From Thalassotalea euphylliae (lineage in GTDB: Bacteria; Pseudomonadota; Gammaproteobacteria; Enterobacterales; Alteromonadaceae), in contig NZ_QUOT01000001.1 of the NCBI RefSeq assembly GCF_003390375.1, positions 2,170,001 to 2,234,000 on the forward strand: DNA of 64,000 nucleotides, given 5' to 3'. The number at the start of each line of letters is the position of its first letter. The first letter of the stretch is position 1. A program made the translations under genes and the position numbers. Below the pieces are notes generated by a model, which had not been told where the DNA came from, searched no databases, and saw only the letters and a list, made by a program, of their open reading frames with translations. Below, piece by piece: positions 9,144 through 17,980 of this stretch.

Positions 9144-9215
9144 TAACACATCTCCTATATTTAAAAATTAATAACCACAGGTTGAAAAGCCCGTTAGGAT
9201 ACTCAACCTGAACCT
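9144..9215 (-). promoter_or_regulatory. alpha-operon leader (S4-binding pseudoknot, Alpha_RBS type)
   Basis: In the transcript, just upstream of the rpsM start, an 8-bp stem CAGGTTGA/TCAACCTG (9203-9210 with 9178-9185) encloses GTATCCTAACGGGCTTT. This closely matches what I recall of the E. coli alpha leader (GAGTATCCTGAAAACGGGC), including its position over the GTG start. In E. coli, S4 binds this pseudoknot and traps the ribosome. Conservation of the mechanism here is inferred from sequence similarity. Confidence 0.75.
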
Positions 9216-9234
9216 TTTTGCAAAGCGAAGCGGC

Positions 9235-9240
9235 ATTATA
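9235..9240 (-). promoter_or_regulatory. candidate -10 box of an alpha-operon promoter
   Basis: TATAAT in the rpmJ-rpsM gap is followed by a G/C-rich discriminator (GCCGC). No good -35 box is found at 16-18 bases, so this is a weak call. It would start transcripts just ahead of the S4 leader. Confidence 0.35.
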
Positions 9241-9293
9241 CAGAAATATCTCCATAATGCCACTTCTAAAAGATTTAGCTAGCTAAGGGTAAA

Positions 9294-9410
9294 TTAACCT
9301 TGGCGTTGCTTGTGCTTAGGGTCGGTCTTGCAAATTACACGAACAACACCTGCACGCTTAACAACTTTACAGTTGCGGCAAATCTTTTTTACGGATGCAC
9401 GAACTTTCAT
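9294..9410 (-). CDS. rpmJ: 50S ribosomal protein L36
   Basis: A 38-residue protein, MKVRASVKKICRNCKVV and onward, with the zinc ligands Cys11, Cys14, Cys27 and His33. It is therefore the zinc-binding (C-plus) form. It lies 19 bases after secY, as in the E. coli spc operon, and is its last gene. ATG is at 9408-9410 with a GGAG-type site upstream. It is too short to be found by long-ORF searches. Confidence 0.96.
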   Translation of the reverse strand: MKVRASVKKICRNCKVVKRAGVVRVICKTDPKHKQRQG

Positions 9411-9429
9411 CTTACTACTCCGTTAAACC

Positions 9430-10752
9430 TTATCGGCCGTAGCCTTTAAGATTAGCTTTTTTAAGCACGCTGTCATATTGATGAGACATCAAATGAGTTT
9501 GTACTTGTGCCATAAAGTCCATGATTACTACAACAATGATAAGTAGCGATGTACCACCAAAGTAGAACTGAACGTCCCACGCAATCATCATAAACTCAGG
9601 AACCAAACATATAAAAGTAATGTATAACGCACCCGCTAAGGTTAAACGTGTCATTACTTTATCGATATATTTCGAAGTCTGCTCACCAGGGCGAATACCT
9701 GGAATAAACGCACCAGACTTTTTCAGGTTATCTGCTGTTTCACGCGGGTTGAAAACCAACGCCGTGTAGAAGAAGCAGAAAAAGATTATCGCAGCAGCTA
9801 GTAGCATTACATACAGAGGCTGACCCGGAGAAATTGCCATCGACAAGTTCTGGAAGAAATCAGCTACCGCACCATCACCTTGGCCAAACCAGTTAGCCAG
9901 TGTTCCAGGGAACAAGATAATGCTTGAAGCGAAAATTGGTGGAATAACACCCGCCATATTCACTTTCAATGGTAAATGCGTGCTTTGTGCAGCAAACACC
10001 TTACGGCCTTGTTGACGTTTAGCGTAGTTAACAACGATACGACGTTGACCACGTTCAACAAATACAACAAAGAAGGTTACTGCAAACACAATCACTGCAA
10101 TTAGCAATAATACTAATAAGTGCAATTCACCTTGACGCGCCATCTCTGCTGTTTGACCAACAGCGGATGGCATACCAGCAACAATACCAGCGAAAATTAA
10201 AATCGAGATACCATTACCAATACCACGTTCTGTAATTTGCTCACCTAACCACATTAAGAACATGGTGCCGGTAACCAAAGAAACGACCGCAGTGAAATAG
10301 AAGCCCATACCTTCGTTAATCACGAGGCCAGGCATCATAGCCGGTAAACCACGAGCAATCGCGATTGACTGAACTGTTGCTAATACTAAAGTACCGTAGC
10401 GAGTGTACTGGCTGATCTTACGACGTCCAGCTTCACCTTCTTTTTTCAGTTCAGCCATTGCTGGGTGAACTACAGTTAATAACTGCATGATAATCGAAGC
10501 TGAAATGTACGGCATAATACCGAGTGCCAGTACAGAGGCACGCTCAAGTGCACCACCAGAGAACATGTTAAACATTTCTACGATGGTGCCCTTTTGTTGT
10601 TCAAACAACTGAGCTAATACAGCGGCGTCAATACCAGGGATTGGCACAAATGATCCAAGTCTGAACACAATAAGTGCAAGTACCACGAACCATAATCTTT
10701 GCTTAAGCTCGGTTAATCCACCTTGAGCTTTATCCGTACCTGGTTTAGCCAT
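9430..10752 (-). CDS. secY: preprotein translocase subunit SecY
   Basis: A 440-residue inner-membrane protein with about ten transmembrane helices, forming the SecYEG protein-conducting channel. The N-terminal GLTELKQRLWFVVLALIVF, a plug region near residues 60-75, and cytoplasmic loops such as RGIGNGISI and the GIRPGEQT loop before helix 9 are all present. It lies 8 bases after rplO in the spc operon. Its partner secE is also in this window (54736-55116). Confidence 0.98.
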   Translation of the reverse strand: MAKPGTDKAQGGLTELKQRLWFVVLALIVFRLGSFVPIPGIDAAVLAQLFEQQKGTIVEMFNMFSGGALERASVLALGIMPYISASIIMQLLTVVHPAMAELKKEGEAGRRKISQYTRYGTLVLATVQSIAIARGLPAMMPGLVINEGMGFYFTAVVSLVTGTMFLMWLGEQITERGIGNGISILIFAGIVAGMPSAVGQTAEMARQGELHLLVLLLIAVIVFAVTFFVVFVERGQRRIVVNYAKRQQGRKVFAAQSTHLPLKVNMAGVIPPIFASSIILFPGTLANWFGQGDGAVADFFQNLSMAISPGQPLYVMLLAAAIIFFCFFYTALVFNPRETADNLKKSGAFIPGIRPGEQTSKYIDKVMTRLTLAGALYITFICLVPEFMMIAWDVQFYFGGTSLLIIVVVIMDFMAQVQTHLMSHQYDSVLKKANLKGYGR

Positions 10753-10760
10753 AGTCTGTA

Positions 10761-11195
10761 TTATTCCTCGATTTTACCGCCAGCAGCTTCAATGGCTGCA
10801 CGTGCGCCTTTAGTAACACCAATACCACGAATTGTTACAGGCTTAGTGATCTCGCCAGAAAGCATGATCTTAACTGTTTCAATGTTACGCGTGATAAGGT
10901 TAGCGTCTTTTAACGTGTGAATGTCAACAACATCGCCTTCGATTTTGTTCAACTCGTGTAAACGAACTTCAGCGTGAACTAAAGATTTACGAGAAGTGAA
11001 ACCGAACTTAGGTAAACGTTGTTTTAAAGGCATTTGACCGCCTTCGAAACCAGGACGTACGCCACCGCCAGAACGAGACTTCTGACCTTTGTGACCGCGA
11101 CCACCTGTTTTACCTAAACCAGAACCGATACCGCGACCTACACGTTTCTTGGCTGATTTAGCGCCTGGTGCAGGAGATAATGTATTTAAACGCAT
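10761..11195 (-). CDS. rplO: 50S ribosomal protein L15
   Basis: A 144-residue late-assembly protein. The glycine-rich N-terminal extension (KRVGRGIGSGLGKTGGRGHKG) that threads into 23S rRNA is intact, as is the globular C-terminal domain ending in AAGGKIEE. It sits between rpmD and secY in the spc operon. Confidence 0.98.
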   Translation of the reverse strand: MRLNTLSPAPGAKSAKKRVGRGIGSGLGKTGGRGHKGQKSRSGGGVRPGFEGGQMPLKQRLPKFGFTSRKSLVHAEVRLHELNKIEGDVVDIHTLKDANLITRNIETVKIMLSGEITKPVTIRGIGVTKGARAAIEAAGGKIEE

Positions 11196-11197
11196 AA

Positions 11198-11377
11198 TTA
11201 GTCCTCCACCTTAATCATGTAATGTACTTGATTAATCATACCGCGTACAGAAGGAGTATCTTCTAACTCTACTGTGTGGTTGATACGACGTAAACCAAGG
11301 CCACGTAATGTCGCACGGTGCTTAGGTAAGCGACCGATTGAACTTTTAACTTGAGTTACTTTAACTGTTTTAGCCAT
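11198..11377 (-). CDS. rpmD: 50S ribosomal protein L30
   Basis: A 59-residue protein beginning MAKTVKVTQVKSSIGR with the family motif LGLRRINHTV near residues 27-36. It lies between rpsE and rplO, the normal spc position, with a 2-base gap to rplO. It is short and easily missed, but the sequence is unambiguous. Confidence 0.96.
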   Translation of the reverse strand: MAKTVKVTQVKSSIGRLPKHRATLRGLGLRRINHTVELEDTPSVRGMINQVHYMIKVED

Positions 11378-11383
11378 GCTTGA

Positions 11384-11890
11384 TTACCCCAAGATGTCAG
11401 CAACGTTTTTACCACGCTTAGCAGCTACAGACTCAGGCGACTTCATGTTCGCTAGAGCACCGATAGTTGCGCGTACAACGTTGATTGGGTTAGTAGAACC
11501 GTACGCTTTAGATAGTACGTTCTGAACGCCAGCTACTTCTAGTACTGCACGCATCGCGCCACCGGCGATGATACCTGTACCTTCAGAAGCAGGTTGCATG
11601 TAAACTTTAGAACCTGAGTGACGACCCTTAACTGGGTGCTGAAGAGTAGTACCCTTCAAGTCAACAGTTACTAAGTTACGACGAGCCTTTTCCATTGCTT
11701 TTTGGATTGCAGCAGGAACTTCACGTGCCTTACCGTAACCAAAACCAACGCGGCCATTACCGTCACCAACTACAGTTAATGCTGTGAAACTGAAAATACG
11801 ACCACCTTTAACCACTTTTGATACGCGGTTAACAGCGATTAGCTTTTCAGCCATATCTGTTTGTTGTTGTGTGTTTTCTACATTAGCCAT
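11384..11890 (-). CDS. rpsE: 30S ribosomal protein S5
   Basis: A 168-residue protein important for decoding fidelity and mRNA unwinding. I start at the ATG (11888-11890, MANVENTQQQ) because TAGGAG is 6 bases upstream; a TTG two codons earlier would overlap that site. The N-terminal double-stranded RNA-binding domain (GRIFSFTALTVVGDGNGRVG) and the C-terminal domain are both complete. Confidence 0.97.
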   Translation of the reverse strand: MANVENTQQQTDMAEKLIAVNRVSKVVKGGRIFSFTALTVVGDGNGRVGFGYGKAREVPAAIQKAMEKARRNLVTVDLKGTTLQHPVKGRHSGSKVYMQPASEGTGIIAGGAMRAVLEVAGVQNVLSKAYGSTNPINVVRATIGALANMKSPESVAAKRGKNVADILG

Positions 11891-11899
11891 GATCAACTC

Positions 11900-12253
11900 C
11901 TAGAACTGAAGGCCAGCTTCACGAGCTGCTTCTGCTAACGCTTTTACGCGACCGTGGTAACGGAAACCAGAGCGATCAAACGCTACAGACTCAATGCCTT
12001 TAGCTTTTGCGCGTTCTGCGATTGCTTTACCTACAGCAGTAGCTGCAGCGATGTTACCAGTTTTTTCAACTTGTGCTTTCACTTCTTTGTCTAGAGTAGA
12101 TGCAGAAGCAACTACTTCAGAACCAGTTGGAGCGATAAGTTGTGCGTAAATATGACGAGGAGTACGGAATACGACTAAACGATTCGCACCCAACTCGCTG
12201 ATTTTTGCACGTGCACGTTTTGCACGGCGTAAACGAGATGTTTTCTTATCCAT
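11900..12253 (-). CDS. rplR: 50S ribosomal protein L18
   Basis: A 117-residue 5S rRNA-binding protein. It shows the basic N-terminus (MDKKTSRLRRAKRARAK) and the C-terminal signature DRSGFRYHGRVKALAEAARE. It lies between rplF and rpsE in the spc operon, with short gaps on both sides. Confidence 0.98.
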   Translation of the reverse strand: MDKKTSRLRRAKRARAKISELGANRLVVFRTPRHIYAQLIAPTGSEVVASASTLDKEVKAQVEKTGNIAAATAVGKAIAERAKAKGIESVAFDRSGFRYHGRVKALAEAAREAGLQF

Positions 12254-12262
12254 CGTATTACC

Positions 12263-12796
12263 CTACTTCTTCTTAGCTTCTTTACGGCGAACATGTTCGT
12301 CATCGTAACGGATACCTTTACCTTTGTAAGGCTCTGGCTCACGGTATGAACGAATGTTTGCAGCAACTTGACCAACCAACTGCTTGTCTGCACCCGTAAG
12401 TACAACTTCAGTTTGGCTAGGAGTTTCACACTTGATTCCTTCAGGAATAGCGTGATCAACTGGGTGAGAGAAACCTAAAGAAAGGTTTAACACTTTACCA
12501 GCAGCTTTTGCACGGTAACCAACACCATTAAGAATTAATTTCTTAGTGAAGCCTTTGCTTACGCCTTCCACCATGTTGTTGATGTTAGCGCGCGCTGTAC
12601 CAGCTTGCATCCACGCCGCTTTGCTTTCTACAGCAACAGTAGTAACAATTGCTTCGCCTTCTTGGGCTACGCTTACTAAGCTGTTGATAGTGCGAGAAAG
12701 TTCACCTTGTGGACCTTTAACAGTAATGTCTTGACCTGATAACGTAACAGTAACGCCAGCAGGAATTGACACAGGTGCTTTTGCAACACGAGACAT
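12263..12796 (-). CDS. rplF: 50S ribosomal protein L6
   Basis: A 177-residue protein with two related domains that binds near the factor-binding centre. It begins MSRVAKAPVSIPAGV and ends with the signature EPYKGKGIRYDDEHVRRKEA. A long out-of-frame reading across its end and the rplR start is a shadow and not a gene. Confidence 0.98.
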   Translation of the reverse strand: MSRVAKAPVSIPAGVTVTLSGQDITVKGPQGELSRTINSLVSVAQEGEAIVTTVAVESKAAWMQAGTARANINNMVEGVSKGFTKKLILNGVGYRAKAAGKVLNLSLGFSHPVDHAIPEGIKCETPSQTEVVLTGADKQLVGQVAANIRSYREPEPYKGKGIRYDDEHVRRKEAKKK

Positions 12797-12807
12797 ATTC
12801 TTGCTCC

Positions 12808-13197
12808 TTACGCTACGAAACCGATGATCTCGCCACCTAAGCCCGCAGAGCGAGCAGCGCGATCAGTCATTAAACCTTTAGAAGTAGAAACAATAGCAAT
12901 ACCTAAGCCCGCTAATACTTGTGGAAGCTCAGTGCTACCTTTGTATACGCGAAGACCAGGGCGTGAAACACGTTTGATTGTTTCGATTACTTCTTTACCT
13001 TCGAAGTATTTCAACTCAACAGTTAGTTCAGGCTTTGCTTCACCTGCAACTGCGAAATCTGAAATGTAACCTTCTTCTTTAAGCAAGTTAGCAATAGCTA
13101 CTTTTAGCTTTGAAGAAGGCATAGTTACTGCAGTTTTAGTTGCAGCTTGACCGTTGCGGATGCGTGTAAACATGTCCGCGATAGGATCAGTCATCAT
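12808..13197 (-). CDS. rpsH: 30S ribosomal protein S8
   Basis: A 129-residue primary rRNA-binding protein, which in E. coli represses the spc operon at the L5 start. I start at the ATG 13195-13197 (MMTDPIADMFTRIRNGQ), 9 bases after AAGGAG. The adjacent ATG at 13192-13194 is possible and one residue shorter. Further upstream extension would run into rpsN and is not supported. The C-terminal SARSAGLGGE-type motif (here AARSAGLGGE) is intact. Confidence 0.96.
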   Translation of the reverse strand: MMTDPIADMFTRIRNGQAATKTAVTMPSSKLKVAIANLLKEEGYISDFAVAGEAKPELTVELKYFEGKEVIETIKRVSRPGLRVYKGSTELPQVLAGLGIAIVSTSKGLMTDRAARSAGLGGEIIGFVA

Positions 13198-13213
13198 AAT
13201 TGCTTTCTCCTTA

Positions 13214-13519
13214 TTACCAACTAGCTTTCTTAAGACCAGGTACTTCACCGCGCATCATGTGCTCACGCAACTTGATACGGCTTAAACCGAACTTGCGCAA
13301 GTAACCGTGTGGACGGCCAGTTACGTTACAACGGTTACGTTGACGTGAAGAACTTGAATCACGAGGTAAAGCTTGAAGTTTTAATACTGCATCCCAACGC
13401 TCTTCTTCAGAAGAGTTTACGTTAGAGATAATTTCTTTAAGTGCACGGCGCTTTTCTGCGTACTTAGCGACTAATTTAGTGCGCTTAGCTTCGCGTGCTT
13501 TCATAGATGATTTAGCCAT
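13214..13519 (-). CDS. rpsN: 30S ribosomal protein S14 (zinc-free form)
   Basis: A 101-residue head protein. The C-terminal GRPHGYLRKFGLSRIKLRE motif is typical. The region that carries two CxxC pairs in zinc-binding S14 has only one Cys here (RNRCNVTG), so this is the longer, zinc-independent form, as in E. coli. Confidence 0.97.
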   Translation of the reverse strand: MAKSSMKAREAKRTKLVAKYAEKRRALKEIISNVNSSEEERWDAVLKLQALPRDSSSSRQRNRCNVTGRPHGYLRKFGLSRIKLREHMMRGEVPGLKKASW

Positions 13520-13530
13520 AACTCTACACC

Positions 13531-14070
13531 TTATTTCTTAAACGGGAAGTTAAAGGCAGTCAGCAAAGCACGACCTTCCTCGTCAGATGCCGCAGTAGTA
13601 GTGATAGTAATATCCATACCACGGATCTTATCGACTTTATCGTAGTCGATTTCAGGGAAAATGATTTGCTCACGCACGCCCATGCTGTAATTACCACGGC
13701 CATCGAACGATTTCGGGTTCAAGCCACGGAAGTCACGGATACGAGGAACTGAAATAGAGATTAAACGCTCTAAGAATTCCCACATGCGCTCACCGCGCAG
13801 AGTTACTTTTGCGCCAATAGGGTAGCCTTCACGAATTTTGAAGCCAGCAACTGATTTGCGTGCTTTCGTGATTAAAGGCTTTTGACCTGAGATTGCAGTA
13901 AGATCATTTGTGGCGTTTTCTAATACTTTTTTATCAGTAATAGCTTCACCAACGCCCATGTTTAGGGTGATCTTTTCAATCCGAGGGACTTGCATGACAC
14001 TTTTGTATTCGAACTTCTTTTGAAGTTCAGCTACAACTGTATCTTTGTAAAAATCATGCAGTTTCGCCAT
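13531..14070 (-). CDS. rplE: 50S ribosomal protein L5
   Basis: A 179-residue protein that binds 5S rRNA and forms part of the central protuberance. It contains IEKITLNMGVGEA and the SFDGRGNYSMGVREQIIFPE motif. In E. coli the S8 repressor site is at the start of this cistron; I did not identify a matching RNA fold here. It lies between rplX and rpsN. Confidence 0.98.
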   Translation of the reverse strand: MAKLHDFYKDTVVAELQKKFEYKSVMQVPRIEKITLNMGVGEAITDKKVLENATNDLTAISGQKPLITKARKSVAGFKIREGYPIGAKVTLRGERMWEFLERLISISVPRIRDFRGLNPKSFDGRGNYSMGVREQIIFPEIDYDKVDKIRGMDITITTTAASDEEGRALLTAFNFPFKK

Positions 14071-14084
14071 CGTTTACTCCAATA

Positions 14085-14399
14085 TTAAACTAATTCGTTA
14101 TTAGACTTGAAGAAACGAACTTTTTTGCCGTCTTCAATTCTAAAACCAACACGATCCGCTTTGCCCGTCGCAGGGTTAACGATCGCTACGTTTGAAACGT
14201 GGATTGGTGCTTCTTTTTCAATGATGCCGCCAGCTTGCTGTAACTGAGGTACAGGCTTCTGGTGCTTCTTGACTAAGTTAACGCCTTCCACAAATACTTT
14301 GCTGTCTTCAACAAGAACTTTGGTAACTTTACCAGTTTTGCCCTTGTCTTTACCTGCAAGTACAATTACTTCATCATCACGACGAATCTTAGATGCCAT
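14085..14399 (-). CDS. rplX: 50S ribosomal protein L24
   Basis: A 104-residue assembly-initiator protein that binds the 5' end of 23S rRNA. The KOW motif (DDEVIVLAGKDKGKTGKV, residues 7-24) is clear. It follows rplN by 12 bases in the spc operon. Confidence 0.98.
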   Translation of the reverse strand: MASKIRRDDEVIVLAGKDKGKTGKVTKVLVEDSKVFVEGVNLVKKHQKPVPQLQQAGGIIEKEAPIHVSNVAIVNPATGKADRVGFRIEDGKKVRFFKSNNELV

Positions 14400-14411
14400 T
14401 ATCGTGACTCC

Positions 14412-14780
14412 TTATAGTACTTCTGGTGCTAGTGACACGATTTTCATGAACTTTTCAGTTCGTAGTTCACGTGTTACTGGCCCGAAAATACGAGTACCAA
14501 TTGGCTGTAAGTTAGCATTTAACATTACTGCCGAGTTGCCGTCGAAACGAATGGTAGAACCATCTGAACGACGTACGCCCTTTTTAGTGCGCACCACTAC
14601 CGCGTTTAAAACATCACCTTTTTTAACTTTGCCGCGAGGAATTGCTTCCTTCACTGCAACTTTGATGATATCGCCAATGCGTGCGTAGCGACGGTGCGAG
14701 CCACCAAGGACCTTTATACACTGTACACGCTTTGCGCCACTGTTATCAGCAACATCAAGCTGTGATTGCATTTGGATCAT
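14412..14780 (-). CDS. rplN: 50S ribosomal protein L14
   Basis: A 122-residue interface protein, MIQMQSQLDVADNSGAKR at the start, which contacts the 30S subunit and binds RsfS. It is the first gene of the spc operon. In most relatives rpsQ lies immediately upstream, but here rpsQ is about 10.9 kb away, so L14 depends on the promoter at about 14870. Confidence 0.98.
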   Translation of the reverse strand: MIQMQSQLDVADNSGAKRVQCIKVLGGSHRRYARIGDIIKVAVKEAIPRGKVKKGDVLNAVVVRTKKGVRRSDGSTIRFDGNSAVMLNANLQPIGTRIFGPVTRELRTEKFMKIVSLAPEVL

Positions 14781-14869
14781 TTATATGTGCTCCGCTGTTA
14801 ATAAATTCAAGGCCAGAAATTTGACCCGTCACTGCCTTTAAAACCCAACCGGAATTCGGCGGGCGCGAG

Positions 14870-14875
14870 ATTATA
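14870..14875 (-). promoter_or_regulatory. -10 box of the likely spc-operon promoter
   Basis: A perfect TATAAT is followed by CTCGCGCCCGCC, a G/C-rich discriminator typical of stringently controlled ribosomal promoters. The -35 region is AT-rich without a clear TTGACA. Because the S10 operon ends far away at its own terminator, a promoter is required here. Confidence 0.6.
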
Positions 14876-15036
14876 ACACCACCCATTTTAAAATGGTACT
14901 TTATTTGAACAATTAAATTAATTGGCGAAATTAAAGACTGAAAATGGATAATTAACTACCGCTAGCTATGCCATTTTACATTGATGAGTTAACAGACAAC
15001 TGTATCAATTGGTTACCCAAAAGCTATTTTTATTGG

Positions 15037-15894
15037 CTAGGTTTTCATCATACTTAACAAGAACTTCTTTGCCGCTGAGCCTTCAATCTCTAATTCGTGT
15101 TCCATCACTATTTGCTTTTTTTCAGAGGTTTGTTCCAGAGATAGCGCATTGAGGCGATTTTTAATGGCTAATACCTTGTCTTTCTTGTTGTCACCTGCTG
15201 AGAATTCCGCAACATTTTTAGGTAACGAACCCACGACTTCCGAGGTTTCGTTGCTAACTTCTTCTATTTGCATAGATAGCACTGTTGAGAGTTTATTGCG
15301 TATTATTTGAGCCTTGTCCTCAGGCTCGTGTTGCGACACTCCTTGCTTTTTGTCTTCTAGCGACTTTTTGCTTTGTGGCGACGATCTATGATCATCGCTA
15401 GATGCTTGTGGCTGCAATAAGATGTCACCCTTTCTTTTTAGCAATTCAAGAGGTCCTGGTTTTGCTTCCGCAGCTGGCAAAATACCGGGTAAGTCAATGC
15501 CTTCCGCCGCCATCCTTTTCATCAGCTCAGGAGAAGGTAATTTCAAATGACTCGCTAATTGCTCGATGTTATCTCGTACCGCCAGACGTTGGGAAAAGCT
15601 TAACCCCTCTATCGCCACTAGCAATTCTTGCCGGCTTAAAAACATACGATACAAGTTTGAACGAATAACACTGCCGGGTAAGTCGTTACTAGCAGTTGTT
15701 CTGCGCACAGGTTCACTGTCTAGGTCATTAACCGACAGTCCTTCGGCTTCCATCTGTGCCACTAACTCCGCTGACGGTAATTTTAACTCTTGAAAAATTG
15801 ATGTGAAGTGATGTTTTACTTCCAACGCTTGTGGCACAGAATATTTTTCAAAAACCTGCACGATGTTTTGATCGTCCATTAATATTGCAAACAT
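15037..15894 (-). CDS. hypothetical protein with two internal repeats
   Basis: A 285-residue protein of unknown function without a signal peptide or membrane segment. The first half holds two copies of a unit of about 48 residues (about 12-58 and 91-138). They share the patterns LKLPSAEL/LKLPSPEL (38-45 and 118-125) and an M-x-AEG turn. The second half is charged and low-complexity, rich in Lys, Glu and Ser, and probably disordered or coiled. It lies 26 bases downstream of the phosphate-binding/OmpA gene and is probably co-expressed, so it may be a cytoplasmic partner of that protein's N-terminal domain. That link is inferred only from position. Confidence 0.6.
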   Translation of the reverse strand: MFAILMDDQNIVQVFEKYSVPQALEVKHHFTSIFQELKLPSAELVAQMEAEGLSVNDLDSEPVRRTTASNDLPGSVIRSNLYRMFLSRQELLVAIEGLSFSQRLAVRDNIEQLASHLKLPSPELMKRMAAEGIDLPGILPAAEAKPGPLELLKRKGDILLQPQASSDDHRSSPQSKKSLEDKKQGVSQHEPEDKAQIIRNKLSTVLSMQIEEVSNETSEVVGSLPKNVAEFSAGDNKKDKVLAIKNRLNALSLEQTSEKKQIVMEHELEIEGSAAKKFLLSMMKT

Positions 15895-15920
15895 AGCGAA
15901 TTCTCCTGATTAAGCGTGCT

Positions 15921-17705
15921 TTATATCACCCACACTTCAACACGACGGTTTCTTTCACGTCCAGCGTTGGTATTGTTGTTAGCGACAGGCAGCAGTTCGC
16001 CATAGGCTTCGACAGCCATCACAGCTATGCCCCGCGCAACCAGCTCTTTCTCTACCGCTTTGGTACGTCGATAAGAAAGTTGTCTATTACTGGCTTGCGC
16101 ACCAGAGCTGTCAGAAAAGCCCATCAAGACAATACGCCGACCGGGGTTTTGTTCAATGAAGTCTATTAGGCGTAATAAATCTCGTTGCCCTTTGTTGTCT
16201 AGATCACCGTTACCTTGATTAAAGCGAAAGTTTAAAGACAGGCGCTGACCACGATTCGTATAATTATTGTAAGAGCGTGGCGCTCCCTGTGAAGGGTATA
16301 CTTTTTGAAGACGAATGTTCTGCGATATTAAGCCCACTTGATCAACAAGCTCCTGCCCTTCTTTACCAATCGCAAACTGTGCAAAGTCTTTAACAATCGG
16401 CGAAGCTGCTGTAGGTGTGTATAGATATAGACGACGAGATAGCGCGTAGTCTTCCGTTCCAACAGTGAACTTGGTCGGGAAAATTGGCGTGGCACCATTA
16501 CCTTCGGTAATTGCTAGTGCTTTATTGTGACCAATGTAGTTTAGGCCAATAAAGCCAATCGCATGCTCATGCCTAGAGACTTGTTCAGATAACTGAGAGC
16601 TAGATTCAAAACGCTCTGGTGAACTATTTAATTGCTTACCTGTTTTTTTGAGTACAAGTTTGTTGAACGTATCCCATGTGCCAGAGTTTGCATCTCTTGC
16701 AAAAAGCTTTATCTCGCCTTCGCCTTGACCTATTTGTGCCCAATTGGTCACCTCGCCGGCAAAAATTTTAGCCAGTGTGTTTAGCGACATGGATTTTAAC
16801 GGACTATTTTGGTTCACAATAACCGCAAGACCATCTAAGCCAATGATATGTTCGTTGCCGACTCGGCTTAAATCACCCAAAGCTGTTTTTGATTGCGCCA
16901 ACTCTTTCTCTTTAATTGGACGAGATGCCATACCAAGATCAGCTACGCCAGTAAGCATGTCCTTAAAAGCCGTACCAGAACCATGGGCGTGCAACTCAAC
17001 TGCTTGTACTTTACCATCTGCTATAAACTGAACAGTTCGCTCGACATTATTGTTACCTTCTACCCAAGTGAAATTTTCAGCTCCCTGCTTTTTAAAAAAC
17101 GCTTCCACTAGAGCCGGAGCAAGCTTTTCACCTATGGTATTAGAGCCGTGAAGCTTAAATACCATGTCTGGGTTTTTAACTGGTAGCGCAGGCAATTCAT
17201 TAAGCGTTGTATCGCTTTCGAGTGGCGCTTTACTCGTTTTGGCTGATTCCCTTGCAGGCTGAGGTGCGGCTTGTGCCGCTTGAATAGGTTCCTGTTTTTC
17301 ACTTGATACAATTTGAGGTACAACCTGCGATGATAACTGCTGCCCAGAGTCTTTAACTGCAAAGAAATAAAGTGCAGCAATGACGATTAACGTCAAACAA
17401 ATCATGGCAACTAACGGCAGCAGCTTGTTACCTTGTTCACTGGCTACTGGCGCTAACGTCGTTTTTGCATCATTGCTTTGTCCAGAGTAGGAATGCATTA
17501 AGGTATCGAGCTGTGTATTAATATCTTGATCGTCTAAGGTTCTAAGCTCATGTAATACAGTAAGGCGATACTTTGCATTACTCAGTACTTGTTCAACTGA
17601 AATCTCAATATCGTAATCGCGCTTTACTTGTGCTGCTAACGCCGAAATCAATTCTCTTGGGCCAATTTGTTTTTGTGCGGTATTTCCTTTTAACGAGCTA
17701 AACAT
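15921..17705 (-). CDS. PstS-like phosphate-binding protein fused to an OmpA peptidoglycan-binding domain
   Basis: A 594-residue single-pass membrane protein. Residues 1-95 are cytoplasmic and helical and do not resemble a signal peptide. One membrane helix (96-116) follows, then a Ser/Ala/Pro-rich linker. A PstS-type periplasmic-binding domain spans about 181-460 (FKLHGSNTIG at its start, DANSGTWDTF near 338-347). The C-terminal OmpA-like domain (about 487-594) has the peptidoglycan-binding pattern GFSDSSGA and RNRRVEVWV. Known fusions of this class are of uncertain function; binding phosphate or a phosphate ester and sensing the cell wall are possible. No pstCAB genes are nearby, so a transport role is unlikely. 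It is probably co-transcribed with the downstream repeat protein. Confidence 0.8.
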   Translation of the reverse strand: MFSSLKGNTAQKQIGPRELISALAAQVKRDYDIEISVEQVLSNAKYRLTVLHELRTLDDQDINTQLDTLMHSYSGQSNDAKTTLAPVASEQGNKLLPLVAMICLTLIVIAALYFFAVKDSGQQLSSQVVPQIVSSEKQEPIQAAQAAPQPARESAKTSKAPLESDTTLNELPALPVKNPDMVFKLHGSNTIGEKLAPALVEAFFKKQGAENFTWVEGNNNVERTVQFIADGKVQAVELHAHGSGTAFKDMLTGVADLGMASRPIKEKELAQSKTALGDLSRVGNEHIIGLDGLAVIVNQNSPLKSMSLNTLAKIFAGEVTNWAQIGQGEGEIKLFARDANSGTWDTFNKLVLKKTGKQLNSSPERFESSSQLSEQVSRHEHAIGFIGLNYIGHNKALAITEGNGATPIFPTKFTVGTEDYALSRRLYLYTPTAASPIVKDFAQFAIGKEGQELVDQVGLISQNIRLQKVYPSQGAPRSYNNYTNRGQRLSLNFRFNQGNGDLDNKGQRDLLRLIDFIEQNPGRRIVLMGFSDSSGAQASNRQLSYRRTKAVEKELVARGIAVMAVEAYGELLPVANNNTNAGRERNRRVEVWVI

Positions 17706-17980
17706 CCTACTTCCACTTCAAACTCAATAGTCACATAGAGTCAAAACTCTATCACCCATTCATTACAGCTAAGTTAATGTTTTATTTCACAATCATCTGC
17801 CGTACGACATTGCTTATCATCATTCAGTCTGTCGTTAACCATATGTTTGCTAGCTTTTTTGACATTGCTAAAAGCTGACGTCATTGAACTGACATATATC
17901 TGTAAATTTCGCGTCACTTAACTGTTATCTTGCGCGATAAAAATAGGACATTAGTTTGCTCGTTTTATTTGGAAGCCATT

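Noticed and set aside
12175..12459. 94-codon minus-strand frame across rplF and rplR
   Set aside because: It is an out-of-frame shadow of two certain ribosomal protein genes.
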